Source: an uncultured Oscillospiraceae bacterium (GTDB taxonomy: Bacteria > Bacillota > Clostridia > Oscillospirales > Ruminococcaceae). Taken from it: 13,271 nucleotides of DNA. Shown piece by piece: positions 1-8,831 of this stretch. The translations under genes were made by a program, and so were the position numbers. The stretch is taken from assembly GCA_900556525.1 (NCBI GenBank), contig USOZ01000026.1, positions 1 to 13,271 on the forward strand, written 5' to 3'. Each line of letters starts with the position of its first letter. Position 1 is the stretch's first letter. The notes beneath the pieces were generated by a model. The model did not search any database. It was not told the origin of the DNA and was given only the letters and a program-made list of their open reading frames with translations.

Positions 1-33
1 TTTCAACGTGTTCGGCGATTATCTTAGGTTTAA
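1..33. repeat. Inverted copy of 616-648 at the window edge
   Basis: These 33 bases are the exact reverse complement of positions 616-648 inside the helicase gene, and the match ends at 33/34. Positions 616-648 read naturally as helicase protein (KPKIIAEHVETAEEAL), so the left copy is the displaced one. It may continue past the left edge. It could be an inversion or inverted duplication, or a chimeric fold-back at a contig end. Confidence 0.95.
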
Positions 34-2171
34 ATCCCGAAATGGTACTCGGAAAAATAGTTGAAGGCAATAAAATGTACGGCAATCAGAGCAATGACAC
101 CATGTGCGTTCCCATTGAGGGCGCAAATCTGAAGGATCAGCTTTCGGAAGCAGTAAAAAATATCCACGGCACTTTCCAAGCTGCGGAAATTGAAACAGCT
201 CCGCAGAATGTTGATGAGATCCCCGCACCCGCCGAATCACGAAAATATGCCTATTACGCCGTTGATGGAAACCTTTATTACAGAGAATCCGAGGACACTA
301 TGAAAAAGGTCAGCGTATCAAACGATGTACTTAACCGTGCGATCGGCATGATAGAGCTGCGTGACAAAGTTCATGAACTGCTGAATTTACAGCTGAACAA
401 TGCTGACGGCACTCTTGATGGAGCAATTGCGGAAAGCAGAAAAAATCTCAATAATGCTTATGACAGCTTTACTGCAAAGTATGGAAATGTCAGCGACAGG
501 AAAAATGCAAAGGCTATGCAGAGCGATAGCGGATATAATATTGTATCGGCTCTCGAAGTCAAAAATGAAAAGGGCGAGGTCACAGGAAAAGCAGATATCT
601 TTACCCGCAACACCGTTAAACCTAAGATAATCGCCGAACACGTTGAAACAGCGGAAGAAGCACTTATTCTTTCGGTATCCGAAAAGGGTAAGGTCGATTT
701 TGAATTTATGACAGAACTTTGCGGCATAGCCAAGGACAAGCTCATTTCCGAGCTTTCGGGACAGATTTACAGACTTCCGCAGGAAACAGAAAAGTATGTT
801 ACAGCCGATGAATATCTGACTGGAAACATACGCAAGAAAATTGCCGAGCTTGAAAATGCACCCGATGATATGGATATAACCGAGAACAAAAAGGCTCTTG
901 AAGCCGCCATGCCACCGAGAGTTGAAGCAAAGGACATTTCCGTTAAGCTCGGTGCGCACTGGGTAGATCCTAAGTACATAAAGCAGTTTATTCTCGAAAA
1001 GTTTAAGCCTGATTTTAATACACGCATGGATCTTGATGTGCAGTACAGTACCGTTGCGGGAGCATGGAAGCTTGAAGGCGTAAGCAATACTGCCAAAGGC
1101 GGCTATGAGGTCAGACAGACCTATGGCACAAAAAGAAAAAATGCGTACGAAATACTTGAAGGCATACTGAACAACAGTGATCTGCTGGTTAAAGACAGAA
1201 AGAAAGATGAAAACGGAATTGAGATACGTGACAGCAAGGGCAATTATATACTTGTCACAAACGATGAGGAAACAAAGGCCGTAAGGCACTGCGCAAACCT
1301 TATTAAATCGGAATTCCGTGACTGGATATTTAAGGATCCCGATCGCCGTGAAGCTCTTGTTGACAAGTACAACGAGGTATATAACTCGATCAGGCAGCGT
1401 GAATATGATGGAGCGCATCTTAATTTTGTCGGAATGAATACCGACATCAAGTTGAAAGATCATCAGAAAAATGCTGTTGCACGAGCATTGTATGGCGGCA
1501 ATACGTTGCTTGCTCACGCTGTAGGCGCAGGCAAAACATTTGAAATGATCGCCATTGCGATGGAAGGAAAACGCCTTGGTATGCACAATAAAGCACTGTT
1601 TGCTGTGCCGAATTCTCTTACCGAGCAAATGGGCAATGACTTCCGTAAGCTTTATCCCAATGCCAATATTCTTGTGGCAACACAGAAAGATTTTGAACGC
1701 AAGAACAGAATGCAGCTCCTCGGAAAGATTGCAGCGAATGACTGGGATGCTGTTATTGTAGGTCATTCTCAGTTTGACAGAATGGGGCTTTCTCCCGAAA
1801 GAGAAAAAGCTTATCTGACAGCTGAAATTGACAAGCTCAGAGAGGAACTTGAAAATGCAGGAGCAGAAAAAAGCTTTACAGTAAAACAGATAAAAAAATC
1901 GCTTACAAAGTACGAAGATAAGCTTCAGAAGATAAATGACGGTCAGGTTAAGGACGATTTCATTGACTTTGAACAGCTTGGATTTGATAAGCTATTCATC
2001 GACGAAAGCCATATGTACAAAAATCTTGCCACCCCGACAAAAATGAAAAATGTATCGGGGCTTGGAAGCGTCGGTTCGGCACGTTCCTTCAATCTGCTTA
2101 TGAAATCAAAATATATGGACGAGCTGACAGGCGGTAAGGGTATGACTTTTGCCAGTGGCACGCCTATAATC
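33..2171 (+). pseudogene. SNF2/DEAD-like helicase of a conjugative element, fragment broken at both ends
   Basis: This is the central part of a very large helicase of the type found in integrative conjugative elements and large plasmids, where a DNA methylase domain often precedes a SNF2-type helicase. Numbering residues from the ATG at 42, a Walker A motif AVGAGKT lies at 493-499, a Walker B-like motif DESH at 654-657 and motif III SGTP at 705-708. The ATG at 42 is probably not the true start, because the frame is open to the window edge and NPEMVLG reads like internal sequence. Left of position 33 the DNA is an inverted copy of 616-648. After SGTPI the expected continuation is replaced by a 41-bp repeat, so helicase motifs IV-VI are missing. 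The frame stays open to 2690, but those last residues are mostly antisense to the AraC gene at 2220-3131 and should not be counted as helicase. The product cannot be an active helicase as it stands. Family assignment is confident; the host element is inferred. Confidence 0.85.
616..648. repeat. Native partner of the 33-bp inverted repeat
   Basis: This stretch matches positions 1-33 exactly in inverted orientation, with 582 bp between the copies. It is in frame within the helicase fragment and looks like the original copy. If the repeat is real genomic DNA, the pair could in principle allow inversion of the DNA between them. Confidence 0.95.
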
Positions 2172-2212
2172 ACAGGGTATCAACGGTCAGAAATGCCGAT
2201 TTTACGTTGTTT
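2172..2212. repeat. 41-bp direct repeat, left copy
   Basis: This sequence matches 12182-12222 at 37 of 41 positions in the same orientation. The core TCAGAAATGCCG, one variable base, then TTTTACGTTG is shared by both. It starts right where the helicase homology stops (after SGTPI) and ends about 8 bp before the AraC stop codon. It begins ACAGGG. From memory, ISAs1-family terminal repeats tend to begin CAGGG, so it may be an insertion-sequence end; it could also be an attachment-site-like repeat. No similarity continues beyond 2212. Confidence 0.85.
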
Positions 2213-2219
2213 TTATTAT

Positions 2220-3131
2220 TTATTTCTTAAACTCCCTTGGGCTGCACCCGTAAGCCTCCTTAAAAGCCTTGGAAAAATAGCTGTGGTCGTCAAAGCCGCA
2301 AAGGCCGCAGATGGTGTTTATGGGATCGGAGGTGTTCTGTATCATGTACGCCGCATTGCGCAGGCGGTAATTTTTCAGATACTCAAACGGGGACTGACCC
2401 GTTATGTTCCTGAAGCACCTGAGCACTTCGCTTTTGCTGATGAATGCGGCGGCTGCCATGTCGTCAAGTGTGATCTTTTCGGCGTAATGGTCGTGGATAA
2501 AAAGCAGTATGTCACGGAGTCTTGTTTCCTGGGCAATGCTTGCGGCAGGGTGCGCCGACATATTCTTTTCCGACAGATGGATAAGTATCCGAAAAAGCTC
2601 GGAAAGTTCGTTGCGGACGATAAGCTCGTGATTTGGCACCCTGATATTTTCCGTGTTCCAGATGTTTGTGAGCAGCCCCAGAATTTTTGAATAGCTGCCG
2701 TCCCCGGGAGTGAATATCAGCTCACGCAGACCGCTGTTGCTCGTTATGGGCGCAACATATTTCCGATGATAGATGCTGTCCTCTTTTCCGCCGACTATCG
2801 AGCCATGCACCACAACGGAGCGGAACACGCTTTTTTCGTTCGTTCCCTCTTTGAACATGGCATGGAGAATGTTGCTGTTGATAAAATATATATCGCCTTT
2901 GTTCAGTATGTGCCTGTTTTTTCCGCATTCCATAAGTATACTGCCCTCGACTGCAAATCCGAATTCAAGCTCTTCGTGCCAGTGCCAGCTTACAAAATTG
3001 TCAGTAACATCGGCATGATACACGGCTATGGGGAACTCCGCATCTCCGTGAAGTCCCGATTCATCTGATTTAAACGGCGGATTTGTACCGTAATCCTCAT
3101 TACGCAGCACACTGTAATCAACAATAGACAT
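2220..3131 (-). CDS. AraC-family transcriptional regulator with N-terminal cupin domain
   Basis: This 303-residue protein has the usual AraC regulator layout. An N-terminal cupin sensor covers about residues 35-110, with a histidine-rich HWHEELE motif at 50-56 followed by a GD turn near 80. A C-terminal double helix-turn-helix DNA-binding domain covers about 205-303 and ends in the typical GFDDHSYFSKAFKEAYGCSPREFKK-type segment. A GAGGGA ribosome binding site precedes the ATG at 3131, and a strong promoter lies at 3208-3236. The gene diverges from the GH31 enzyme, so it is most likely that gene's sugar-responsive activator, acting in the cytoplasm. The effector is not known, but a sugar freed from hemicellulose is plausible. 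Its stop codon lies only about 8 bp from the 41-bp repeat, and the gene itself appears intact. Confidence 0.92.
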   Translation of the reverse strand: MSIVDYSVLRNEDYGTNPPFKSDESGLHGDAEFPIAVYHADVTDNFVSWHWHEELEFGFAVEGSILMECGKNRHILNKGDIYFINSNILHAMFKEGTNEKSVFRSVVVHGSIVGGKEDSIYHRKYVAPITSNSGLRELIFTPGDGSYSKILGLLTNIWNTENIRVPNHELIVRNELSELFRILIHLSEKNMSAHPAASIAQETRLRDILLFIHDHYAEKITLDDMAAAAFISKSEVLRCFRNITGQSPFEYLKNYRLRNAAYMIQNTSDPINTICGLCGFDDHSYFSKAFKEAYGCSPREFKK

Positions 3132-3186
3132 TCCGATCCCTCGTTTGACGATATTTTCATAGTTTTGGGTAATATATTTATACCTG

Positions 3187-3242
3187 TTCGTGTTATTTGA
3201 TGTTATAATTATACTACAAATTCAGTGAACAGTCAACACGAA
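3187..3242. repeat. 8-bp inverted repeat flanking the divergent promoter region
   Basis: TTCGTGTT at 3187-3194 and AACACGAA at 3235-3242 form a perfect inverted repeat with 40 bp between the arms. They bracket the overlapping AraC and GH31 -10 boxes, so they could be regulator half-sites. The arms are short and may be chance. Confidence 0.4.
3208..3236 (-). promoter_or_regulatory. Sigma-A-type promoter for the AraC gene at 2220-3131
   Basis: On the minus strand TTGACT (-35, positions 3231-3236) is followed after exactly 17 bp by TATAAT (-10, positions 3208-3213). This is close to consensus and would give a leader of about 70 nt. The -10 overlaps possible plus-strand -10 boxes (TATAAT 3204-3209, TATACT 3210-3215) for the GH31 gene. 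Those plus-strand boxes have no good -35, which suggests that GH31 transcription depends on an activator. Confidence 0.7.
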
Positions 3243-3263
3243 AATTTTACGGGAGGTATTGAA

Positions 3264-5264
3264 ATGATAAGATTTACTGAAGAAAACGGCGCACTTATTG
3301 CACGGTCGAGAAATGAAACTATCCGCATTGAGGGCTGGGGCAACAATGCTCTGCGTGTGAGAACAACGCTTCTGAAAAGAATGCCCGAAAATGCTCACGC
3401 ACTTACCGAGAACGTGGCACACAGCGCAAAGGTGACCATTGACGAGGGCAGCGAAACGGCTGAGATAGTGAACGGAAAGATCAAAGCCACTGTAAACGGC
3501 GTTGGCATCATTTGCTTCTACAAGGACAATGAGCTTATTTTGCAGGAATATTACAGCTATTATTACGGCTCTGTACGCAAGGAGGCTATCTGCTATAAGA
3601 TAAGATCCCGTGAATACAAGGGACTTGCCTCCGATGATTTTAAGATAACCGTCCGCTTCGAGTCCGACCCCAAGGAAAAGCTGTTCGGCATGGGTCAGTA
3701 TCAGATGCCTATACTTGACCTTAAAGGCTCTGTTCTTCCCCTTGAGCAGAGAAATTCTCAGGTCAGCGTTCCCTTTGTTGTATCAAGCAAGGGCTATGGT
3801 ATGCTCTGGAACAATCCTTCAACAGGCGAGGCGGCTTTCGGAACAAACATCACCAAGTGGATATCCGATGAGAGCGATATGGTGGATTACTGGATAACCG
3901 CCGACGATACTCCCGCTCAGATCGTGACCAACTACACAGAATGCGTGGGCAGAGCGCCTGTTATGAGCAAGGATTATCTTGGTCTCTGGCAGTGCAAGCT
4001 CCGTTACCGCACTCCCGATGAGGTGCTTGAGGTCGCAAGAAAATACAAGGAGCTGGGCATCAAGCTGGACGTTATCGTTATCGACTTTTTCCACTGGCCG
4101 CATCAGGGCGACTGGAGATTTGACGAGAAATACTGGAGCAGGGACGCTGTAAAGGCAATGACCGATGAGCTTCATGCCATGGGAACCAAGGTCATGGTCT
4201 CCGTATGGCCGTCTGTGGATAAGCGCAGCGAGAACTATTATGAAATGGAGCAGAAAGCTCTTATAAGCACCACCGATGTTGGTTCGGTGCAGACCTATGA
4301 TTATGAGGGCGACTGCGGCACGGTTGATTTCTTCAATCCCGAAGCTCAGGAATTTGTATGGAGCAAGTGCAAGCAGAATTACCGTGACTGGGGCATCGAC
4401 CTTTTCTGGCTGGACAACTCCGAGCCTGACAGCACCAAGTACGATTTTGAAAATTACCGCTACTATACCGGACGAGGCTCAAAGGTGGGCTGCGAATATC
4501 CCAAAAAGTATGTTGAAGCATTCTATAACGGACAGGAAGCCGAGGGCGACCATGAGGCAGTGAACCTCTGCCGTTCCGCATGGGTAGGAAGCCAGAAGTA
4601 CAGGACACTTGTTTGGACAGGCGACGTTCAGTCCAACTTTGAATCCTTTAAGGATCAGGTCATTGCAGGTCAGAACATGGGCCTTGCGGGCATTCCCTGG
4701 TGGACTACCGACATCGGCGGATTTATGACAGACAACTGGGACGACCCCGATTTCAGGGAGCTTCTCATACGCTGGTATCAGTACGGCGTGTTCTGCCCTA
4801 TCCTGCGTATGCACGGAAACCGTGGCCCCGACTGGGATATCCCCAAGCTTGATGACCGTGATTTCGGCGGCGGATATCTTTACACAGGTCACCCCAACGA
4901 GCTCTGGAGCTACGGTGAGGAAGCCTATGAGATCATGAAGAAGTGGCTGGATATACGTCTTTCCATGAAGGACTACATTGCGGGGCTTATGGAAGAGACC
5001 GCAAGAACAGGTGCGCCTGTTATCCGCACAATGTTCTTTGAGTTCCCCGACGATGAAAAGTGCTGGGAGCTTCCCGATCAGTATATGTTCGGCAGCGATT
5101 ATCTTGTTGCTCCCGTGCTTGAGCTTGGCGCAAGAGAGCGCAGTGTATATCTGCCAAAGGGTCAGTGGGAGAGCATCTCCGACAAGAAGATCTACAGCGG
5201 CGGTCAGACCGTCACCGTTCCCGCACCTCTGGATGTTATGCCTGTATTTAAGAAAATTGGGTGA
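3264..5264 (+). CDS. GH31 alpha-xylosidase-like glycoside hydrolase
   Basis: This 666-residue enzyme belongs to glycoside hydrolase family 31, retaining enzymes that remove alpha-linked xylose or glucose from non-reducing ends. The catalytic barrel shows the nucleophile in LFWLDNSEPD (Asp384) and the likely acid/base in VWTGDVQS (Asp454), followed by the family segment GIPWWTTDIGGF. The WLDxxEP form and the DVIVIDFFHWP segment resemble alpha-xylosidases more than starch-type alpha-glucosidases. There is no signal peptide, so it probably acts in the cytoplasm on imported oligosaccharides. The start at 3264 is chosen for the GGGAGG site at 3251-3256; an in-frame ATG at 3225 has no such site. 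It diverges from an AraC regulator and is followed 186 bp later by an MFS permease. The family is certain; the substrate is inferred. Confidence 0.92.
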   Translation: MIRFTEENGALIARSRNETIRIEGWGNNALRVRTTLLKRMPENAHALTENVAHSAKVTIDEGSETAEIVNGKIKATVNGVGIICFYKDNELILQEYYSYYYGSVRKEAICYKIRSREYKGLASDDFKITVRFESDPKEKLFGMGQYQMPILDLKGSVLPLEQRNSQVSVPFVVSSKGYGMLWNNPSTGEAAFGTNITKWISDESDMVDYWITADDTPAQIVTNYTECVGRAPVMSKDYLGLWQCKLRYRTPDEVLEVARKYKELGIKLDVIVIDFFHWPHQGDWRFDEKYWSRDAVKAMTDELHAMGTKVMVSVWPSVDKRSENYYEMEQKALISTTDVGSVQTYDYEGDCGTVDFFNPEAQEFVWSKCKQNYRDWGIDLFWLDNSEPDSTKYDFENYRYYTGRGSKVGCEYPKKYVEAFYNGQEAEGDHEAVNLCRSAWVGSQKYRTLVWTGDVQSNFESFKDQVIAGQNMGLAGIPWWTTDIGGFMTDNWDDPDFRELLIRWYQYGVFCPILRMHGNRGPDWDIPKLDDRDFGGGYLYTGHPNELWSYGEEAYEIMKKWLDIRLSMKDYIAGLMEETARTGAPVIRTMFFEFPDDEKCWELPDQYMFGSDYLVAPVLELGARERSVYLPKGQWESISDKKIYSGGQTVTVPAPLDVMPVFKKIG

Positions 5265-5306
5265 TTTAACGATTGGTTATTACATAAAAGATATCACTTA
5301 ATTAAG

Positions 5307-5346
5307 AAACAGTTTCTCCGTCAAAATATCGGCGGAGAAGCTGTTT
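5307..5346 (+). terminator. Stem-loop between GH31 and the permease gene
   Basis: Arms at 5307-5320 (AAACAGTTTCTCCG) and 5333-5346 pair over 14 bp with a single G-T wobble around a 12-nt loop. No T-run follows, so it is not a classic rho-independent terminator. It could give partial termination, stabilise the GH31 transcript, or act as a processing site within a GH31-permease operon. Confidence 0.45.
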
Positions 5347-5450
5347 ACATAATATATAAACTATAACACTGCAATAAAGTAAAAAGTCTGTGCGAAAACA
5401 ATAGAATTACCTTATACTGCTATTATTCATAAAATGAAAGGAACGTAAAT

Positions 5451-6632
5451 ATGAATTACAAAAAAACGCTGATAGCCTGTTACTTGGGATTTGTTACACA
5501 GGCAATAGCTGCAAATTTTGCACCGCTGCTGTTTCTTACTTTTCATAATAATTACAATATTTCTTTAGGAAAAATAGCGCTTATCTCATCTGTGTTTTTT
5601 ACTACACAGCTTATTGTTGATATTTTGTGCGCACGTTTTGCAGATACTATAGGCTACAGAAATTGTGTTGTTGGTTCGCAGCTGCTTTCGGCGGTCGGAC
5701 TTATCGGACTTGCTTTTCTTCCGCAGGTCACACCCGATCCGTTTGCAGGAATAATAATCAGTACAGTACTTTATGCCATAGGCAGCGGTCTTACGGAAGT
5801 GCTTGTAAGCCCTATCGTTGAGGCGTGCCCTTTTGAGCATAAGGAGGCGGCAATGAGCCTGCTCCATTCTTTCTACTGCTGGGGGTCGGTCGCAGTCATA
5901 CTTCTCTCAACCCTGTTCTTTGCATTATTCGGGATAGAAAACTGGAGATGGCTCTCCTGCATCTGGGCGATAATTCCGCTATATAATGTATTCAATTTTG
6001 CAGTATGTCCGATCGAGCATCCGACAGAGGACGGCAAGGGAATGAGTATTGGCAGTCTGCTTAAAGTGCCGCTGTTTTGGCTCTCCATTCTGCTTATGGT
6101 ATGTGCAGGTGCATCGGAACTTTCGATGGCACAGTGGGCATCTGCGTTTACAGAATCTGCACTGGGTCTTTCCAAATCAATGGGAGATATTGCAGGCCCG
6201 TGTATGTTCGCCGTTACAATGGGTATAAGCCGGTCATTGTACGGAAAATATGGTGAAAAAATTGATCTTATGAAATTTATGATCGGTTCGGGGGCTCTTT
6301 GTTTTGCTTGCTATATTACAGCATCTTTGTCGGAGATACCTCTGCTGGGACTTGTCGGCTGCATAGTGTGCGGTTTTTCGGTAGGAATAATGTGGCCCGG
6401 AACTATAAGCATCTGTTCGGCAAGGATACCATCGGGCGGTACGGCCATGTTTGCACTTCTGGCAATGGCAGGAGATATGGGCGGTGCACTCGGACCTGCA
6501 GTCGTGGGCAATATTTCCCAAAATGCAGGAGATAATATGCAAAAGGGTATGTTTGCAGGCTGTGTATTTCCGCTTGTGCTTCTTATTTCCGTTTTCTTTG
6601 TCAAAAAGCTTAGCAGACTAAACAGAGCATAA
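5451..6632 (+). CDS. Major facilitator superfamily transporter, probable sugar permease
   Basis: This 393-residue protein is strongly hydrophobic along its length and fits the 12-helix major facilitator fold of an inner-membrane secondary transporter. The loop between helices 2 and 3 carries ARFADTIGYR (residues 61-70), a relaxed form of the family signature. A GAAAGGA ribosome binding site sits 8 bp before the ATG. It lies downstream of the GH31 gene on the same strand and faces the GH2 gene across a shared terminator. Its likely role is uptake of the oligosaccharide or sugar handled by the neighbouring hydrolases. No clear promoter was found in the 186-bp gap upstream: a TATACT at 5413-5418 has no good -35. 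Co-transcription with GH31 is therefore plausible. The substrate cannot be read from the sequence. Confidence 0.88.
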   Translation: MNYKKTLIACYLGFVTQAIAANFAPLLFLTFHNNYNISLGKIALISSVFFTTQLIVDILCARFADTIGYRNCVVGSQLLSAVGLIGLAFLPQVTPDPFAGIIISTVLYAIGSGLTEVLVSPIVEACPFEHKEAAMSLLHSFYCWGSVAVILLSTLFFALFGIENWRWLSCIWAIIPLYNVFNFAVCPIEHPTEDGKGMSIGSLLKVPLFWLSILLMVCAGASELSMAQWASAFTESALGLSKSMGDIAGPCMFAVTMGISRSLYGKYGEKIDLMKFMIGSGALCFACYITASLSEIPLLGLVGCIVCGFSVGIMWPGTISICSARIPSGGTAMFALLAMAGDMGGALGPAVVGNISQNAGDNMQKGMFAGCVFPLVLLISVFFVKKLSRLNRA

Positions 6633-6671
6633 AAAAAGCGTTACCTTTCAATTCGATAGGTAACGCTTTTT
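6633..6671. terminator. Bidirectional rho-independent terminator
   Basis: A perfect 14-bp stem, AAAAAGCGTTACCT (6633-6646) with its complement at 6658-6671, closes an 11-nt loop and has A/T runs on both sides. It sits just after the permease stop codon and downstream of the convergent GH2 gene, so it can serve both. Confidence 0.92.
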
Positions 6672-6720
6672 CTATTGCAATATAGATGTTCGATATGATC
6701 GAATTTTTACATTTGCTCTG

Positions 6721-8745
6721 TTATTCGCCATACCAACAAACTTTGTCATACTTTATCGTGTCATCATCAAATGTCGCTTTTGCAGTAATAGTATTTTTCT
6801 CATTTTTATTTATATTAACATTGTTCCATACAAAAACAGTATCATTGCTATTTGACAATTCGCTGCGTTTTATTATGCCAAGTGACCTGTCGTTCACGAT
6901 AAGTTCAATACTTTGTGCATTTGAATATATCTTTATAAATGGTACATTGCAAGGTCTTACGTTATGACGGCGCTCAGTAATGTAGATAGTTTTCTCACTG
7001 CTCCATACAGACCTGTAAAAGAAATACGCATCTTTGGGTATGCGTTCTCTCGTGCATAGGCCCTTATCATTCTGTCCTATCGTATCGCCCTCTTCACGGC
7101 CACCGGAAGGAAAATCAAACATACACCATACAAATGCTGCCCAAAGATATTTTCTTGCAGAAAATTGCCGCCAAACAATTTCGTGAAGCTGTGACTGATA
7201 ATTTTCATAATGACGAGCTCCATTCGGGTCAATATCGTTCAGCCAGTCTATGCTGTCCTTGTGCTGTGTCAGGGCTCCGCCACCGCCGTATTCAGAAATG
7301 CATATCGGACGTTTTTCCTTTGAATTATGGTATAAGTCAAGCCATTCTCCGAAATGTTCTGCATTGCCTGCTTCCTTATACCAACCGAAATAACGGTTAT
7401 ATCCTACGACATCTGCGGGAAGCTGCAAAAATCTGCCATAGAACTGATTGTCTGCATAAGTTTTCAGCCTTGTGTTGTCCTCCTTGCAGGCGAGCTCATA
7501 AAGTTCTTGGTATAAAGCAAAAATTTCATCAGACATTTGGTGAAGTTCATTAGATATTCCCCATAAGATGATTGATGGATGATTGTAATTCTGCCTGATA
7601 AGCTCAATAAGCTGCTGTTTTGCATTTTCTGCAAAGCCATCTGCAAGAATGTGACGTTCGCTTTCATCCGGAGACATTTTGTTTATAATCCCTATCTCTG
7701 TCCAAACACAAATACCGAAATCATCACACAGTGAATATTCCTGACTGCAATGCTGATAATGAGCCATTCTTACAGCGTTGCAACCCATATCACGAATAAT
7801 TCCATAATCACGTTCACGTTGGATATTTGTCATTGCCCAGCCGCTTTCAAAGCTGTCTTGATGATAGTTCACACCATGAAGAGGATAAGACTTTCCGTTA
7901 AGGAAAAAACCATCCTCAGGGTTAATATGATATGTCCTTATGCCAAAATTTTCGGATACCATATCTGTTGCTTTGTCCCCATAAAATAGGGTGACTTCGG
8001 CACGATACAGACAGGGAGAGTTTACACCATCCCACAACTGCGGAGCAGATATTTTTTTCGAAAGTGTAAGCCTGTCGCTTTCTGTATGTCCACACATCTC
8101 TGCAACAGGCTTTCCGTCCGGGGCAAAAATTACGGCCTTTGCCTCTATGTTGTTGGCGGAATCAAGCTTTATCAGTACATCAATGTCTGCGCTGTCTGAT
8201 GTAATATTATGTGGTGTGATGTAGACTCCGCAGGAACCACTGTCCTCCAGTGCAATGTGAACAGGTTCGGCGGCAATTAATTTAACTTCTCGGTACAATC
8301 CACCCATTTTTGTAAAATCGCCCTGTTCAGTAATTGGAGCAATGTAATTTGTGGGTGAATTGTCAACAAGGACTGCAATTTGGTTTTTTCTGTCATAGTG
8401 TACATAATTCGTTATGTTTATGCGAAAAGCAGAATAGCCTCCATCGTGTTTTCCGGCAAAAAAGCCATTCACAAACACTTTAGCAGTAGTGTTGGCTCCC
8501 CCGAATTCAATGTATAGTGCCTTGCCCTTGTATTTTGTAGAAAGCTCCAAATCTCGGCGGTAACAGGTCAGTCCTTTATAATAGCTGCTTGTTACACTAT
8601 CAGTTGCATTAAAAGTGTGAGGCAGGCAGATCTTTTCCCATGAGCAATCGTCAAATTCGGGGGTAACTGCATCATTTTCGCTTATTCCCAGATCATATAT
8701 CTTAGCAAAGCGCCATCCGTTGTTAAGTTCTATTTCAGTTCGCAT
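6721..8745 (-). CDS. GH2 beta-galactosidase-like glycoside hydrolase
   Basis: This 674-residue enzyme is a family 2 glycoside hydrolase, retaining enzymes that cleave beta-galactosides, beta-glucuronides or related bonds. It has the usual order: a jelly-roll sugar-binding domain (about 1-180), an immunoglobulin-like domain (about 185-280), a catalytic barrel (about 280-590) and a short C-terminal beta domain. The acid/base is in WGISNELHQ (Glu400) and the nucleophile in ISEYGGGG (Glu485). No signal peptide is seen, which suggests a cytoplasmic enzyme. It has its own promoter at 8803-8831 and an AGGGAA ribosome binding site before the ATG. It converges on the permease gene across a bidirectional terminator. 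Next to GH31 and GH51 enzymes, removal of galactose side chains from hemicellulose oligosaccharides is the best guess. Beta-glucuronidase activity is not excluded. Confidence 0.92.
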   Translation of the reverse strand: MRTEIELNNGWRFAKIYDLGISENDAVTPEFDDCSWEKICLPHTFNATDSVTSSYYKGLTCYRRDLELSTKYKGKALYIEFGGANTTAKVFVNGFFAGKHDGGYSAFRINITNYVHYDRKNQIAVLVDNSPTNYIAPITEQGDFTKMGGLYREVKLIAAEPVHIALEDSGSCGVYITPHNITSDSADIDVLIKLDSANNIEAKAVIFAPDGKPVAEMCGHTESDRLTLSKKISAPQLWDGVNSPCLYRAEVTLFYGDKATDMVSENFGIRTYHINPEDGFFLNGKSYPLHGVNYHQDSFESGWAMTNIQRERDYGIIRDMGCNAVRMAHYQHCSQEYSLCDDFGICVWTEIGIINKMSPDESERHILADGFAENAKQQLIELIRQNYNHPSIILWGISNELHQMSDEIFALYQELYELACKEDNTRLKTYADNQFYGRFLQLPADVVGYNRYFGWYKEAGNAEHFGEWLDLYHNSKEKRPICISEYGGGGALTQHKDSIDWLNDIDPNGARHYENYQSQLHEIVWRQFSARKYLWAAFVWCMFDFPSGGREEGDTIGQNDKGLCTRERIPKDAYFFYRSVWSSEKTIYITERRHNVRPCNVPFIKIYSNAQSIELIVNDRSLGIIKRSELSNSNDTVFVWNNVNINKNEKNTITAKATFDDDTIKYDKVCWYGE

Positions 8746-8802
8746 AAATATTTTCCCTTAAATTATAATTACTGTATGTTGTTTATCTTTCGGATTTATT
8801 TC

Positions 8803-8831
8803 ATTATACCCTAAATTAAAAATATAGTCAA
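8803..8831 (-). promoter_or_regulatory. Sigma-A-type promoter for the GH2 gene
   Basis: On the minus strand TTGACT (positions 8826-8831) and TATAAT (8803-8808) are separated by exactly 17 bp. This predicts a start near 8796 and a leader of about 50 nt. The GH2 gene can therefore be transcribed apart from the upstream AraC gene. Confidence 0.75.

Noticed and set aside
387..1766. Long open frame on the minus strand (459 codons) opposite the helicase fragment
   Set aside because: It is the antisense shadow of a frame with clear helicase motifs. Its product is a cysteine- and phenylalanine-rich string with no recognisable domain.
5344..5418. Separate promoter for the permease gene
   Set aside because: TTTACA at 5344-5349 and TATACT at 5413-5418 exist, but neither has a partner box at acceptable spacing.
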